This document shows, one piece after another, positions 45,311 through 55,786 of a stretch of 64,000 nucleotides of DNA. The stretch comes from Corynebacterium halotolerans YIM 70093 = DSM 44683. GTDB taxonomy: Bacteria; Actinomycetota; Actinomycetes; Mycobacteriales; Mycobacteriaceae. A model generated the notes under the pieces. The model did not search any database. It was given only the letters and a program-made list of their open reading frames with translations, and was not told the DNA's origin. The DNA lies in the NCBI RefSeq assembly GCF_000341345.1, contig NC_020302.1, forward strand, positions 2,770,075-2,834,074, in the 5' to 3' direction. Made by a program: the position numbers and the translations under genes. How positions within the stretch are numbered: position 1 is the stretch's first letter; every line of letters begins with the position of its first letter.

Positions 45311-46062
45311 TTACTGCTCCGCGCCGCCGCCCTTTTCCTCATCGGCGCCGCCCCCGGTCGGGTCCGCGATAATGACCATCGCGGTGCGGACCAGACGGTC
45401 GCCCACGCGATAGCCCTTGCGCAGCACCGTGCCCACGGACTTCTCCTCGCCGGAGGACAGGTCCTGGACCGCCTCGTGGATCTCGGGGTCGAACTCGTCG
45501 CCCTCAGCGCCGAAAGCGGTGAGCTTCAGCCCGTTCACGGTGTCGGTGAACTTGTCGGCGAAGACCTTGAGCGGACCTTCGCTCAGGTCACCATGCTGGC
45601 GGGCCAGGTCGAGGTCGTCGAGGATCGGCAGCAGCTGGGTCAGCACCGACGCCTTGGCAGTGTCGATGACGGCCTCGCGCTCACGCTCGGTGCGCCGCCG
45701 GTAGTTGGCGTACTCCGCACTCAGGCGCTGCAGGTCCTCGGTACGCTCGGCGAGCTGGAGCTCGACGCTCGTCGCCTCGCCGTCACCGTCGATCTCGGAG
45801 TCGGGGCCGAGCTCGGCATCGATGTCATCGAGCGCGGTCTCCACGTCGCCCTCGAGGTCCGCCTCGCGGGTGGGGTCGAACTGGTCGACGTCCTCGTCGA
45901 CGATCGGGTCCGGGGCAGTGGTCAGCAGGTCGTCGTCCTCGTCACCACCCTGGGAGCGGGCCGCCTCCTCGGCGAGGTTCTCGGCCTCGTCCGGGAAGGT
46001 CCCCTCGTTGTCAGTGGAGTCCGGGTCGCCCGGGTTGTCGGGGAGCTTGTAGGGGTCAGTCA

Positions 46063-46063
<1 letters not shown>
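45311..46063 (-). CDS. grpE: Nucleotide exchange factor GrpE
   Basis: A 250-residue protein, longer than usual because of an acidic N-terminal tail ([18 protein letters not shown]). Long coiled coil at about 105-135 ([20 protein letters not shown]), then the four-helix and beta-wing domain with [17 protein letters not shown] and [15 protein letters not shown]. GrpE swaps ADP for ATP on DnaK. GTG 46063 shares one base with the dnaK stop (TAGTG). Confidence 0.95.
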
Positions 46064-47916
<1,853 letters not shown>

Positions 47917-47947
47917 AATTCTTCCTCCTATTGGTCACGTTTTTTAA

Positions 47948-47968
47948 GTTGACTGACACCAGCTCAAC
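47948..47968. promoter_or_regulatory. HAIR-like operator 2 of dnaK
   Basis: GTTGACT-N7-GCTCAAC, weaker but correctly spaced, 32 bp from the dnaK start. Confidence 0.5.
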
Positions 47969-47993
47969 TTCTGGAAGCCATCCTAACAGAGGC

Positions 47994-48014
47994 CTTGAGC
48001 CGATGTCACTCAAG
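47994..48014. promoter_or_regulatory. HAIR operator (HspR) 1 of dnaK
   Basis: CTTGAGC-N7-ACTCAAG, one mismatch to CTTGAGT-N7-ACTCAAG. It lies just downstream of the SigH -10, around or after the transcription start. Confidence 0.75.
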
Positions 48015-48026
48015 CTCTCACACCCT

Positions 48027-48054
48027 ACAACGGACCGTACCCCAAAGTTGTTCC
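48027..48054 (-). promoter_or_regulatory. SigH-type promoter of dnaK
   Basis: On the minus strand GGAACA (48049-48054), 16 nt, CGTTGT (48027-48032): the same hexamers and spacing as at clpB. Confidence 0.72.
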
Positions 48055-48346
48055 CACTCGACTCAACTTTTTTCTTTTTCACTGGTACCCCCATGAACTC
48101 GCAGCGGCGGCATGAAGCGAAGCTCTTAAAAACGACCACAAGACGATTTGGGCATCCCGACACCGCCGCCAGTGCAGCCCCCCTCGGGTCAGTTCCCATC
48201 GCCCCTCGGCCACCACCGTCACCGCGACACATGAAAGGCGCTGCGCCACCGGCCCACGCACGCCGCCGCCGATACAGGTACAGTCGCCCCCACCTCCGCA
48301 GGGGGACCCGGACAATGAACTCCTCCCACATGTGAGATGTGGCTCA

Positions 48347-48352
48347 TATACT
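48347..48352 (+). promoter_or_regulatory. Probable -10 element of putA
   Basis: TATACT differs from TATAAT by one base. Transcription would start at about 48359-48360, giving a leader of about 190 nt. No good -35 is seen. Confidence 0.5.
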
Positions 48353-48364
48353 GACCATAAACAG

Positions 48365-48438
48365 GGTGCCCCTCACATCAGGGGCACCGCCGAACGTCGG
48401 GCAGGCCGGATGGCCGCGACAACCCGTGAAAGGCGGTG
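48365..48438 (+). other. Structured putA leader with two competing helices
   Basis: Helix A: GGTGCCCCT (48365-48373) with AGGGGCACC (48380-48388). Helix B: CACCGCC (48385-48391) with GGCGGTG (48432-48438). Bases 48385-48388 belong to both, so the two cannot form together. Inside helix B, GTCG/CGAC (48396-48399 and 48417-48420) and GGCC/GGCC (48404-48407 and 48412-48415) stack into one arm. The layout resembles a switch, but no known riboswitch class is matched. Confidence 0.5.
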
Positions 48439-48444
48439 TGCGCG

Positions 48445-48504
48445 ATGAATTTCCAGTTGACCCGCACCCGTCATGTCAGTGACCGTCCGCCGGTGGTGCG
48501 CTGA
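48445..48504 (+). CDS. Putative 19-residue leader peptide ahead of putA
   Basis: ATG 48445 to TGA 48502-48504 encodes MNFQLTRTRHVSDRPPVVR. It has a Pro-Pro pair at residues 15-16 and ends 46 nt before putA. GAAAGG lies 11 nt upstream, a little far for a good ribosome-binding site. The CGCACC/GGTGCG pairing (48463-48468 with 48495-48500) folds the end of the ORF. Basic residues followed by HV recall actinobacterial leader peptides before sulfur genes, but no Cys is present. Confidence 0.4.
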   Translation: MNFQLTRTRHVSDRPPVVR

Positions 48505-48550
48505 ACGCCATTTTTACCTTCACCGCCCGCTCCATCACCGGAAGGACCGT

Positions 48551-51500
48551 ATGACCATGACCTCCCAGACCTCGCCCGCCTACTCGCCGCTTCCCGTCTC
48601 CTCCGACGTCGAGGACGTCGTCGAGTCCGCCGTGAAGCGCGCCCGCACCTGGCTGGAGCAGACCAGCGCGTCCGACAAGTCGGACTCGACCGCCACGGAG
48701 CGGCTCGCCGCCCTGGTCCGTGATCCGGAGGGCGTGAACTTCACCATGGACTTCGTGGACCGGGTCGCCCGTCCGGAGGACAACGGCACCGCCGCGGCCG
48801 CGCTGGCCAAGATGCCGGCCGGCCCCGATTTCCTCGGCCCCCTCAATAAGGCGGCGCTGCGGCTGGGCGGGCTGGTCGGCCCCGCCCTGCCGAACGTGGT
48901 CATGCCCCTGGCCCGGCAGCGGATGCGCCAGATGGTCGGCCACCTCGTCCTCGACGCCGAGGGCAAGGCACTGAACAAGCTGCTCGACGAGTCCCATGCG
49001 GCCGGTTACCAGCTCAATCTCAATCTCCTCGGCGAGGCCGTCCTCGGTGACGAGGAGGCCGCCCGACGCTCCGAGCAGACCCTCGCACTGATCAACAACC
49101 CGCGGGTGACGTACGTGTCGGTGAAGGCCTCGAGCCTGTGCGCCCAGCTCAACCCCTGGGATCTCGAGGGCAGCGTGGTGCGTCTGAAGGACACGCTGCG
49201 CCCCCTCTACCGGGCCGCGCACGCCCAGTCCCCGCAGGTGTTCATCAACCTGGACATGGAGGAGTACAAGGACCTGCGGCTGACCATCCGCCTGTTCACC
49301 GAGCTGCTCGACGAGCCGGAGTTCCGTGACTACGAGGCCGGTATCGTGCTGCAGGCCTACCTGCCGGACACCTTCGACGCCGTGGTCGAGCTCGCGGAGT
49401 TCGCCGCGCGGCGTCGGGAAGCGGGCGGCGCCCCGATCAAGGTCCGCCTGGTCAAGGGTGCGAATCTGTCCATGGAGAAGGCCGAGGCCGAGGTGCACGG
49501 CTGGGCGCAGGCGCCCTACTTCACCAAGGCGGAGGTCGACGCGAACTACCTGCGGCTGCTCGACTGGCTGCTGCGTCCCGAGCACGCTGATAACCTGCGG
49601 GTGGGCGTGGCCAGCCACAACCTCTACACCATGTCGCTGGCCTGGGAGCTGGCCGTCAGGCGCGGCGTCGAGCACCAGATGGACGCCGAGATGCTGCAGG
49701 GCATGGCCCCGGACCAGGCGCGCAGCGTCGCGGACGTGGTGGGACGGATGATCCTCTACACCCCGGTCGTCCACTCCGAGGACTTCGACGTCGCCGTCAG
49801 CTACCTGGTCCGCCGTCTCGAGGAGAACGCCGAGCCGCAGAACTTCCTGCACGCGCTCTTCGCCCCCGAGATCGAGGGCCCGGATCACCTGACCCCGCTG
49901 GAGGAGCAGGAGCAGCGTTTCCGCCGCTCGGTCGCCGAGCGTTGGACGACAACCGCGGAACCGCAGCGCAGGCAGGACCGCGGCGCCGAGTCCGGGCGGC
50001 AGGCCCCGCGCATCGGACGCTTCGTCAACGAACCCGACACCGATCCCGCCCTGCGCGCCAACCGGGCGTGGGCGCTCGACCTGCTCGCCGCCGCCCCGTA
50101 CACCCCGGAGTCACCGGAGGTCACCGACCCCGCGGTTGTCGACGCCGCCGTCGCCCGGGCGCATGAACTGGCCCCCGGGTGGGCGTCGCGCAGCGGCTTC
50201 GAACGTGCCGAGGTGCTCGACTCCATCGCCGATGAGCTGGCCGACTCCCGCGCCGACCTGTTGTCCGTGATGGCGCACGAGGGCGGCAAGACCGTCGAGC
50301 AGTCGGACCCGGAGGTTTCCGAGGCCATCGACTTCGCCACCTATTACGGCGAGAGCGCCCGCGCACTGGACGCCGCGCGCTCGGTGTTCACCCCGCATAA
50401 GCTGACCGTGGTCACCCCGCCGTGGAACTTCCCCGTGGCCATCCCCACCGGTGGTGTGCTCGCCGCCCTGGCGGCCGGCTCCGCGGTGATCATCAAACCC
50501 GCCCCCCAGGTCGTCGCCTGCGCGGAAGTGGCCGTCGCCGCCATCCACCGGGCCCTGGACGCCCACGGCCTGGACCGCGATCTCGTCCAGCTGGTCCGCA
50601 CCGACGAGGGCGACGCCGGCCAGCGCCTGGTCTCGCACCCGGACGTCGACTCGGTCATCCTCACCGGCGCCTCGGAAACCGCGAAGCTGTTCCGCTCCTG
50701 GCGACCGGAGATGCAGATCAACGCCGAGACCTCCGGCAAGAACGCCATCGTGGTCACCCCGGCGGCCGACCCCGACCTGGCCGTGTCCGACATCTACCAC
50801 TCCGCCTTCGGCCACTCCGGGCAGAAGTGCTCCGCCGCCGCCCTGCTGATCCTGGTCGGCCCGGCCGGCAAGTCGAAGCGCGTGCTCAACCAGCTCGTCG
50901 ACGCCGTGTCCACCCTCAAGGTCGGCCCCGGCACCGACATCTCCACCACGATGAACGGCCTGATCGAGCCGCCGGGAGACAAGCTGCTGCGCGGCCTGAC
51001 CCAGCTGGACGAGGGTGAGACCTGGCTGGTCCGGCCCCGCAAGCTCGACGAGGAGGGCCGGTTCTGGAGCCCGGGCATCCGCGACAATGTCCAACCCGGC
51101 TCCTGGTACCACCAGAACGAGTGCTTCGGGCCTGTCCTCGGCATCATGCACGCCGAGACCCTCGAGGAGGCGGTGGAGTGGCAGAATTCCACCGGCTTCG
51201 GGCTCACCGGCGGCATCCACTCCCTCGACGACGACGAGATCGCCTGGTGGATGGACAACGTCGAGGTGGGCAACGCGTACGTCAACCGTGGCATCACCGG
51301 AGCGATCGTGCAGCGCCAGCCCTTCGGCGGCTGGAAGGACTCCTCGCTGGGCACCGGCGCCAAGGCCGGCGGTCCGAATTACGTCGGCCAGCAGGGCACC
51401 TGGACCGAGGGCACGCTCGCCCAGGCCCAGGTGCAGCTCATCCCGGAGGTCGCCGCCGAGCTGCGCGCCGCCTACGACCGGCTGCGCGGACAGCTCACCG

Positions 51501-52024
51501 ACGCCGACCTCGCCTGGCTGCGCAGCGCCGCGGAACTCGACGAGCTGGCCTGGCGGGAGGAGTTCGGTGTGGAGCACGACCTGACCGCCCTGCGCAGCGA
51601 GGCGAACATCTTCCGCTACCGCCCGCTCCTGCAGCCCTTCAAGGTGCGCGTGGGCCCGGGCTTCGCGCTCCGCGACGTCATCCGCCTGCGGCTGGCGGGT
51701 CTGCGCACCGGCACGAAGGTGGACGTCAGCGCCTCCCCGCGGGTGGCTGCGGAACTGCGGAAGGTCGGCGTGGAGGTCCGTCAGATCTCCGACGACGCCT
51801 TCGACGTCGAGGTCGAGGACACCCCGGGCGCGCGCGTGCGCGTCCTCGGCGAGGTCGACTCCCCGCTGTGGGAGGCGGCCGTCGAATCGCAGTCGGTGGT
51901 CCTCGACCACCCGGTGCTGGCGGACGGGCGCCGCGAATTGCTGCCGCTGCTGCTGGAGCAGGCCGTCTCCGTGACCATGCACCGCTTCGGCGTGCTGCGC
52001 CCCGTCGGACACCTGGAGCGCTGA
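48551..52024 (+). CDS. putA: Bifunctional proline dehydrogenase / L-glutamate gamma-semialdehyde dehydrogenase
   Basis: A 1157-residue enzyme that converts proline to glutamate in two steps with FAD and NAD. The PRODH half (about 60-450) has VKASSLCAQLNPW, KVRLVKGANLSMEKAEAEVH and VGVASHNLYTMSLAWEL. The P5C dehydrogenase half (about 540-1010) has VVTPPWNFPVAIPTGGVLAA, INAETSGKNAIVV and catalytic Cys in GHSGQKCSAAALLI (about 758). No N-terminal RHH DNA-binding domain, so it is not a self-regulating trifunctional PutA. ATG 48551 with GGAAGGA 5 nt upstream; ATG 48557 is an alternative. Confidence 0.95.
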   Translation: MTMTSQTSPAYSPLPVSSDVEDVVESAVKRARTWLEQTSASDKSDSTATERLAALVRDPEGVNFTMDFVDRVARPEDNGTAAAALAKMPAGPDFLGPLNKAALRLGGLVGPALPNVVMPLARQRMRQMVGHLVLDAEGKALNKLLDESHAAGYQLNLNLLGEAVLGDEEAARRSEQTLALINNPRVTYVSVKASSLCAQLNPWDLEGSVVRLKDTLRPLYRAAHAQSPQVFINLDMEEYKDLRLTIRLFTELLDEPEFRDYEAGIVLQAYLPDTFDAVVELAEFAARRREAGGAPIKVRLVKGANLSMEKAEAEVHGWAQAPYFTKAEVDANYLRLLDWLLRPEHADNLRVGVASHNLYTMSLAWELAVRRGVEHQMDAEMLQGMAPDQARSVADVVGRMILYTPVVHSEDFDVAVSYLVRRLEENAEPQNFLHALFAPEIEGPDHLTPLEEQEQRFRRSVAERWTTTAEPQRRQDRGAESGRQAPRIGRFVNEPDTDPALRANRAWALDLLAAAPYTPESPEVTDPAVVDAAVARAHELAPGWASRSGFERAEVLDSIADELADSRADLLSVMAHEGGKTVEQSDPEVSEAIDFATYYGESARALDAARSVFTPHKLTVVTPPWNFPVAIPTGGVLAALAAGSAVIIKPAPQVVACAEVAVAAIHRALDAHGLDRDLVQLVRTDEGDAGQRLVSHPDVDSVILTGASETAKLFRSWRPEMQINAETSGKNAIVVTPAADPDLAVSDIYHSAFGHSGQKCSAAALLILVGPAGKSKRVLNQLVDAVSTLKVGPGTDISTTMNGLIEPPGDKLLRGLTQLDEGETWLVRPRKLDEEGRFWSPGIRDNVQPGSWYHQNECFGPVLGIMHAETLEEAVEWQNSTGFGLTGGIHSLDDDEIAWWMDNVEVGNAYVNRGITGAIVQRQPFGGWKDSSLGTGAKAGGPNYVGQQGTWTEGTLAQAQVQLIPEVAAELRAAYDRLRGQLTDADLAWLRSAAELDELAWREEFGVEHDLTALRSEANIFRYRPLLQPFKVRVGPGFALRDVIRLRLAGLRTGTKVDVSASPRVAAELRKVGVEVRQISDDAFDVEVEDTPGARVRVLGEVDSPLWEAAVESQSVVLDHPVLADGRRELLPLLLEQAVSVTMHRFGVLRPVGHLER

Positions 52025-52073
52025 ATGCTGCCGCCGGACGCACTCCCCCGATTCGTGGAATAGTGGTTTTGTG

Positions 52074-53492
52074 ATGAATTCTCGCAACGATGCCCAAGGC
52101 CCCGGTGCCGACGACGAAGACCGGGATTTCACCGACACCGCCGAACTGCTCGTCGAGCGGGACGGCCACCTGGACGAGCCCGGCCAGGACTCCTCCGGCA
52201 CCGATTCCGCCGCCGATCCCGAGGAGACCACCGACCGCTCCGAGATCATCGGCCGGGACGGGCGCTGGGCGGCGGGCTGGGCACTGCGCTTCATCGTCTT
52301 CATCGCCGCCGGCTACATCGCTTTCCGGCTGCTCGGATACGTCTGGGCCGGGCTGCTGCCGATCCTGCTGGCCCTGCTGGTGTCCACCGTGCTGTGGCCG
52401 GTGGCCAAGGCGCTGCGCAAGCTGAAGTTCCCGCCCGCCCTCGCCTCGCTCACCGTCATCATCGGCTTCATCGCCGTCATCGGCGGCATCTTCGGGGCCA
52501 TGGCGCCGGTCATCGCCAATCAGGGAAGCGACCTGGTGGACCGGGCCACGCAGGGAGTCCAGGACATCATGGACTGGCTGCAGGGTCCGCCGCTCAATCT
52601 GAACTTCGGCCAGTTCGACCAGGTCGTCCAGGATGCCACGCAGTTCCTCCAGGACCAGTCCTCCAACATCGCCTCGGGCGTGTTCACGGGCCTGTCGGCC
52701 GCCACCTCCGTCGCGGTGACCATCGTCGTCCTCCTGGTGCTGACCTTCTTCTTCCTCAAGGACGGCGACAGGTTCCTGCCCTGGGTGCGCAAGTACACCG
52801 GCGCCAAGGCCGGCTGGCACCTCACCGAGGTGTGCAGCCGCACGTGGAACACCCTGGCCGGCTTCCTTCGCGCCCAGGCGCTGGTGTCCCTCGTCGACGC
52901 CGTGTTCATCGGCATCGGCCTGGTGCTCCTGGGTGTGCCGCTGGCGCTCGTGCTCGCCGTCATCACCTTCTTCGCCGGCTTCATCCCGATCGTCGGTGCC
53001 TTCACCGCGGGTGCGCTGGCCGTCATCATCGCGCTGGTGACCAACGGCGTCACCAACGCCCTTCTGGTGCTGCTGCTCATCATCGCCGTCCAGCAGATCG
53101 AGGGCAACATCCTCCAGCCGGTGCTGCAGTCCAAGGCACTGAACCTGCACGCGGCCGTCGTGCTGCTCTCCGTCACGGTCGGTTCCACGCTGTTCGGCAT
53201 CATCGGCGCCTTCCTCGCCGTCCCGGTCGCCGCCACCATCACCGTCTGGCTCCGCTACCACTCCGAGATGGTCGCCCTGCGCACCGGCGAGATCACCAGT
53301 GACGACATCGAGATCGCCACCGCGAAGGGCGCGCCCCCGACCATGAGCAGTCAGGAGGCCTTCGCCGCGGTACGCGACCGTATGGTCGAGCTCGGCCGTC
53401 TCCGGAAGAAGGGCGGCACCAGCACCAAGGCCTCCTACCTGGAGAAGGTCGAGGAGGACGAGCGGAAGCAGCGGGACAGGGACGACGACTGA
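52074..53492 (+). CDS. AI-2E family transporter (PerM/YdiK-like)
   Basis: A 472-residue membrane protein with an acidic N-terminal tail (about 60 residues) and about 8 hydrophobic segments, among them ILLALLVSTVLWPVAKAL and VAVTIVVLLVLTFFFLKDGD. The block VQQIEGNILQPVLQSKALNL is the family signature. Members export varied solutes; some act as Na+/H+ antiporters. Not tied to autoinducer-2 here. ATG 52074 is used; GTG 52071 is adjacent. It lies 49 bp after putA. Confidence 0.85.
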   Translation: MNSRNDAQGPGADDEDRDFTDTAELLVERDGHLDEPGQDSSGTDSAADPEETTDRSEIIGRDGRWAAGWALRFIVFIAAGYIAFRLLGYVWAGLLPILLALLVSTVLWPVAKALRKLKFPPALASLTVIIGFIAVIGGIFGAMAPVIANQGSDLVDRATQGVQDIMDWLQGPPLNLNFGQFDQVVQDATQFLQDQSSNIASGVFTGLSAATSVAVTIVVLLVLTFFFLKDGDRFLPWVRKYTGAKAGWHLTEVCSRTWNTLAGFLRAQALVSLVDAVFIGIGLVLLGVPLALVLAVITFFAGFIPIVGAFTAGALAVIIALVTNGVTNALLVLLLIIAVQQIEGNILQPVLQSKALNLHAAVVLLSVTVGSTLFGIIGAFLAVPVAATITVWLRYHSEMVALRTGEITSDDIEIATAKGAPPTMSSQEAFAAVRDRMVELGRLRKKGGTSTKASYLEKVEEDERKQRDRDDD

Positions 53493-53512
53493 CCCGTTCC
53501 CGTCACTGCTTG

Positions 53513-53558
53513 ACGACGCCCCGCGCACTGATGAACCGCTCAGTGCGCGGGGCGTCGT
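53513..53558. terminator. Strong bidirectional terminator
   Basis: A perfect 19-bp stem, ACGACGCCCCGCGCACTGA (53513-53531) with its complement at 53540-53558 and an 8-nt loop, between the AI-2E gene and the broken MetE-like gene. Confidence 0.9.
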
Positions 53559-53623
53559 TGTGGTCGGCGCTGGGGCGGAGGCCGTCCGGCAGGCCGGTCC
53601 GGCCCCTCACCGCGGGCGGGTGA

Positions 53624-54270
53624 TCAGATCTCCTGCGAGGCGATGCGCGCGCCCTCCACGAGGGACTCGAGCTTCGCCCAGGCGATCTGGGGGTGCAGAC
53701 GGCCGCCCAGGCCGCAGTCGGTGGAGGCGATGACCTCCGGCCCGAGGACCTCGGCGAACTTCAGGATACGGTCGGCGACCAGGCGGGTGTCGCGGACGAC
53801 CTCATCCTGGCCGGTGTAGGTCAGCGGCGCGGTGATGACGGGGTTGACCGCGGTGGGGCTGCCGGCGTAGATGCCCGACTCGGGGTCGGCGTAGGCGTCG
53901 GCGAAGAGGTGGCGGTCGCGGCGGTCCGGGAAGGACGTGAGTTTGATGTTGCCGGGCTCGGAGCGCACCTTCTCGGCGTTGGAGAGAAACTCCTCCTTAC
54001 GCAGCTCCAGTCCGCCCAGGCGGGCGAACGAGTAGGTCCACCACGCGCCATAGTCGACGGCCGCCGGGGCCAGGTGCCCGTACTCGCCGTCGTTGACGAT
54101 GTCGATGCCGATCTCCTGCTGCCGGGCGACGACGCGTGTGACGCCGTCCTCCAGGATCGCGTTGAACTCGGCCTCCTCGATGGTGCCTCATTGCGACGGG
54201 CGGTCGCGGCGAGGAGCTCGGAGGTGCGCGGCAGGGAGCCGACGTGGGTGGTCAGAAAGCGGTGGGCCAT
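53624..54270 (-). pseudogene. Broken cobalamin-independent methionine synthase-like gene
   Basis: Begins MAHRFLTTHVGSLPRTSELL from ATG 54268-54270, a clear MetE-family (370-380 residue group) start. One base is missing near 54181-54190, after which the frame must change to continue with sequence resembling the family (VNDGEY, then YGAWW). Then RSEPGNIKLTSFPDRRDRHL to TYTGQDEV runs directly into LVADRILKFAEVLG and VIASTDCGLGGRLHPQIAWA, which belong to the family C-terminus. About 150-180 residues including most of the catalytic region are deleted. Two lesions make it non-functional. Confidence 0.8.
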
Positions 54271-54373
54271 GGTTGTCGTCCTTGTCCTCTCATCCGTTGA
54301 CGAGTGCCACACCAACAAGAAACAGACCGCTCGGGCCTTTAATATTCAAGGAAAATATCCCCAGCTCAACGGT

Positions 54374-55774
54374 TCATCCCCGCCCGAAGTAGTCCGCCAC
54401 CGTCTGCTCTCCCCCGGCCTCCGCGAACTCCCGGCGCGCCGCTGCGGCCAGCTCCGGGTCGGCCAGGATGTCGATGATCACCTGCGCCAGTCCCGTGGCC
54501 GAGTCCCGGGCCGCGGTCTCCGCCTCGGGGGAGCGCGACCAGCGGGCGAACTCCCGGGTGTGCAGGGCGACGTCCTCCGGCGCGATCTTCACCATCGGGT
54601 GGATCGCGGGCACCAGATGCGAGACGTTGCCGAAGTCCGTGGAGGCGGCCACCGAGTCCGGCACCACCCCGGCCGGCAGCGAAACCCGGCCCCGGTGCGC
54701 CTGGGTCGTGGCCCAGCGGGCGGCCAGGGTCTCGTTGTTGCGCACCGGCAGGGTCGGTGGATGGGTGTCCCACCCCTTCTCCACCCGGACGCCGGCCATC
54801 AGTGCCGCGCCGTCGAGGATGTCGTCGATGCGGGCGGACAGGTCCACCAGGGCCTGGGGCACCAGCGAGCGGACGTAGATGTCCATCACGGCCCGGTCCG
54901 GGATGACGGATGGGCGGTGGCCGCCCTCGGTGATCACCGCGTGCAGGCGGTCGCTCGGTGGCATCTGCTGACGCAGCAGCCCGATGCCCTGGTAGGCCAG
55001 GCTGGCGGCGTCGAGGGCGTTGCGTCCCATGTACGGCTGGGAGGAGGCGTGCGCCGCCACGCCGGTGAACGTGGTCCGTAGGGTGCGCCGGCCCACCCAC
55101 ACGTGGCTGGCGATGTCATAGCTGAACGGGTGGATCATCACCGCCATGTCCACGCCGTCGAGGGCGCCGCCGCGGATCATGTACTCCTTGCCGGAGTGCC
55201 CCTCCTCGGCGGGGGTGCCCAGCAGGATGACCCGGCCCTCGACACCCTCGACACCGGCGTCGGCGGCGTCGCGCAACGTGTCGACGGCCGCGAGGTACGC
55301 GCCGGCGCCCGCCGCGGCGATGATGTTGTGGCCGCAGGCGTGACCGATGTCGGGCAGGGCGTCGTACTCGGCCATGACGGCGACGGTGCGGTGGGCGGCC
55401 GGGTCGAAATGCGGCGTCGAGAAGCTGCTGCGCAGTGCGGTGGACACGCCGTGCACGCCGCTGTCGGTGTGGTGGCCGTGGCGGTGCAGCAGCCCGGTGA
55501 TCGCCTGCTGCGCCCGGGTCTCCTCGAAGGCGAGCTCCGGATGGTCGTGCAGGTGGTGCAGCAATTCCGTCAGCTCACCGGACAGTCCCCTCACCCGGGC
55601 GGCCGCCGCCCGCCAGAGCCGGGCCTGCTCCGGGTAGGCGTCCAGTGGTTGCGGGCCGCCCTGTTCCTGCCGCTCGTGGGCAGCCCGGACGCGGGCCCGG
55701 ACGCCGCGGCCGGCGTACTCGAGATAGGCGGTCGAGGGCTGGATGGGGGCCCGGCGGTGGCTCATGTCCTCCAT
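54374..55774 (-). CDS. M20 family amidohydrolase (p-aminobenzoyl-glutamate hydrolase type)
   Basis: A 466-residue metallopeptidase-like enzyme. Zinc ligands appear in MAEYDALPDIGHACGHN and LGTPAEEGHSGKEYM, and the dimerisation domain has TFTGVAAHASSQPYMGRNAL. The pattern is that of AbgA/AbgB-like hydrolases that split acyl-amino-acid conjugates such as p-aminobenzoyl-glutamate. It follows the AbgT-type transporter gene after 12 bp, which supports import and cleavage of one compound. ATG 55774, with GAGGA 8 nt upstream. Confidence 0.82.
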   Translation of the reverse strand: MEDMSHRRAPIQPSTAYLEYAGRGVRARVRAAHERQEQGGPQPLDAYPEQARLWRAAAARVRGLSGELTELLHHLHDHPELAFEETRAQQAITGLLHRHGHHTDSGVHGVSTALRSSFSTPHFDPAAHRTVAVMAEYDALPDIGHACGHNIIAAAGAGAYLAAVDTLRDAADAGVEGVEGRVILLGTPAEEGHSGKEYMIRGGALDGVDMAVMIHPFSYDIASHVWVGRRTLRTTFTGVAAHASSQPYMGRNALDAASLAYQGIGLLRQQMPPSDRLHAVITEGGHRPSVIPDRAVMDIYVRSLVPQALVDLSARIDDILDGAALMAGVRVEKGWDTHPPTLPVRNNETLAARWATTQAHRGRVSLPAGVVPDSVAASTDFGNVSHLVPAIHPMVKIAPEDVALHTREFARWSRSPEAETAARDSATGLAQVIIDILADPELAAAARREFAEAGGEQTVADYFGRG

Positions 55775-55786
55775 GCTGACAATCCT

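Larger units (their letters stand above)
47917..48550. other. 634-bp divergent region between dnaK and putA
   Basis: The left half carries the dnaK promoter and two HAIR operators. The middle (48060-48340) has no recognised feature beyond GC-rich reading frames. The right part (48347-48550) is the structured putA leader, with -10, two competing helices and an upstream ORF. Confidence 0.6.

Noticed and set aside
48055..48069. Third HAIR copy upstream of dnaK
   Set aside because: ACTCGACTCAAC has only half-site similarity and no matching arm at the right distance.
48361..48440. putA leader as a SAM riboswitch
   Set aside because: GGATGGCC and GACAACCC recall SAM-I-like blocks, but the required stem order and the distal GTGC element are not found.
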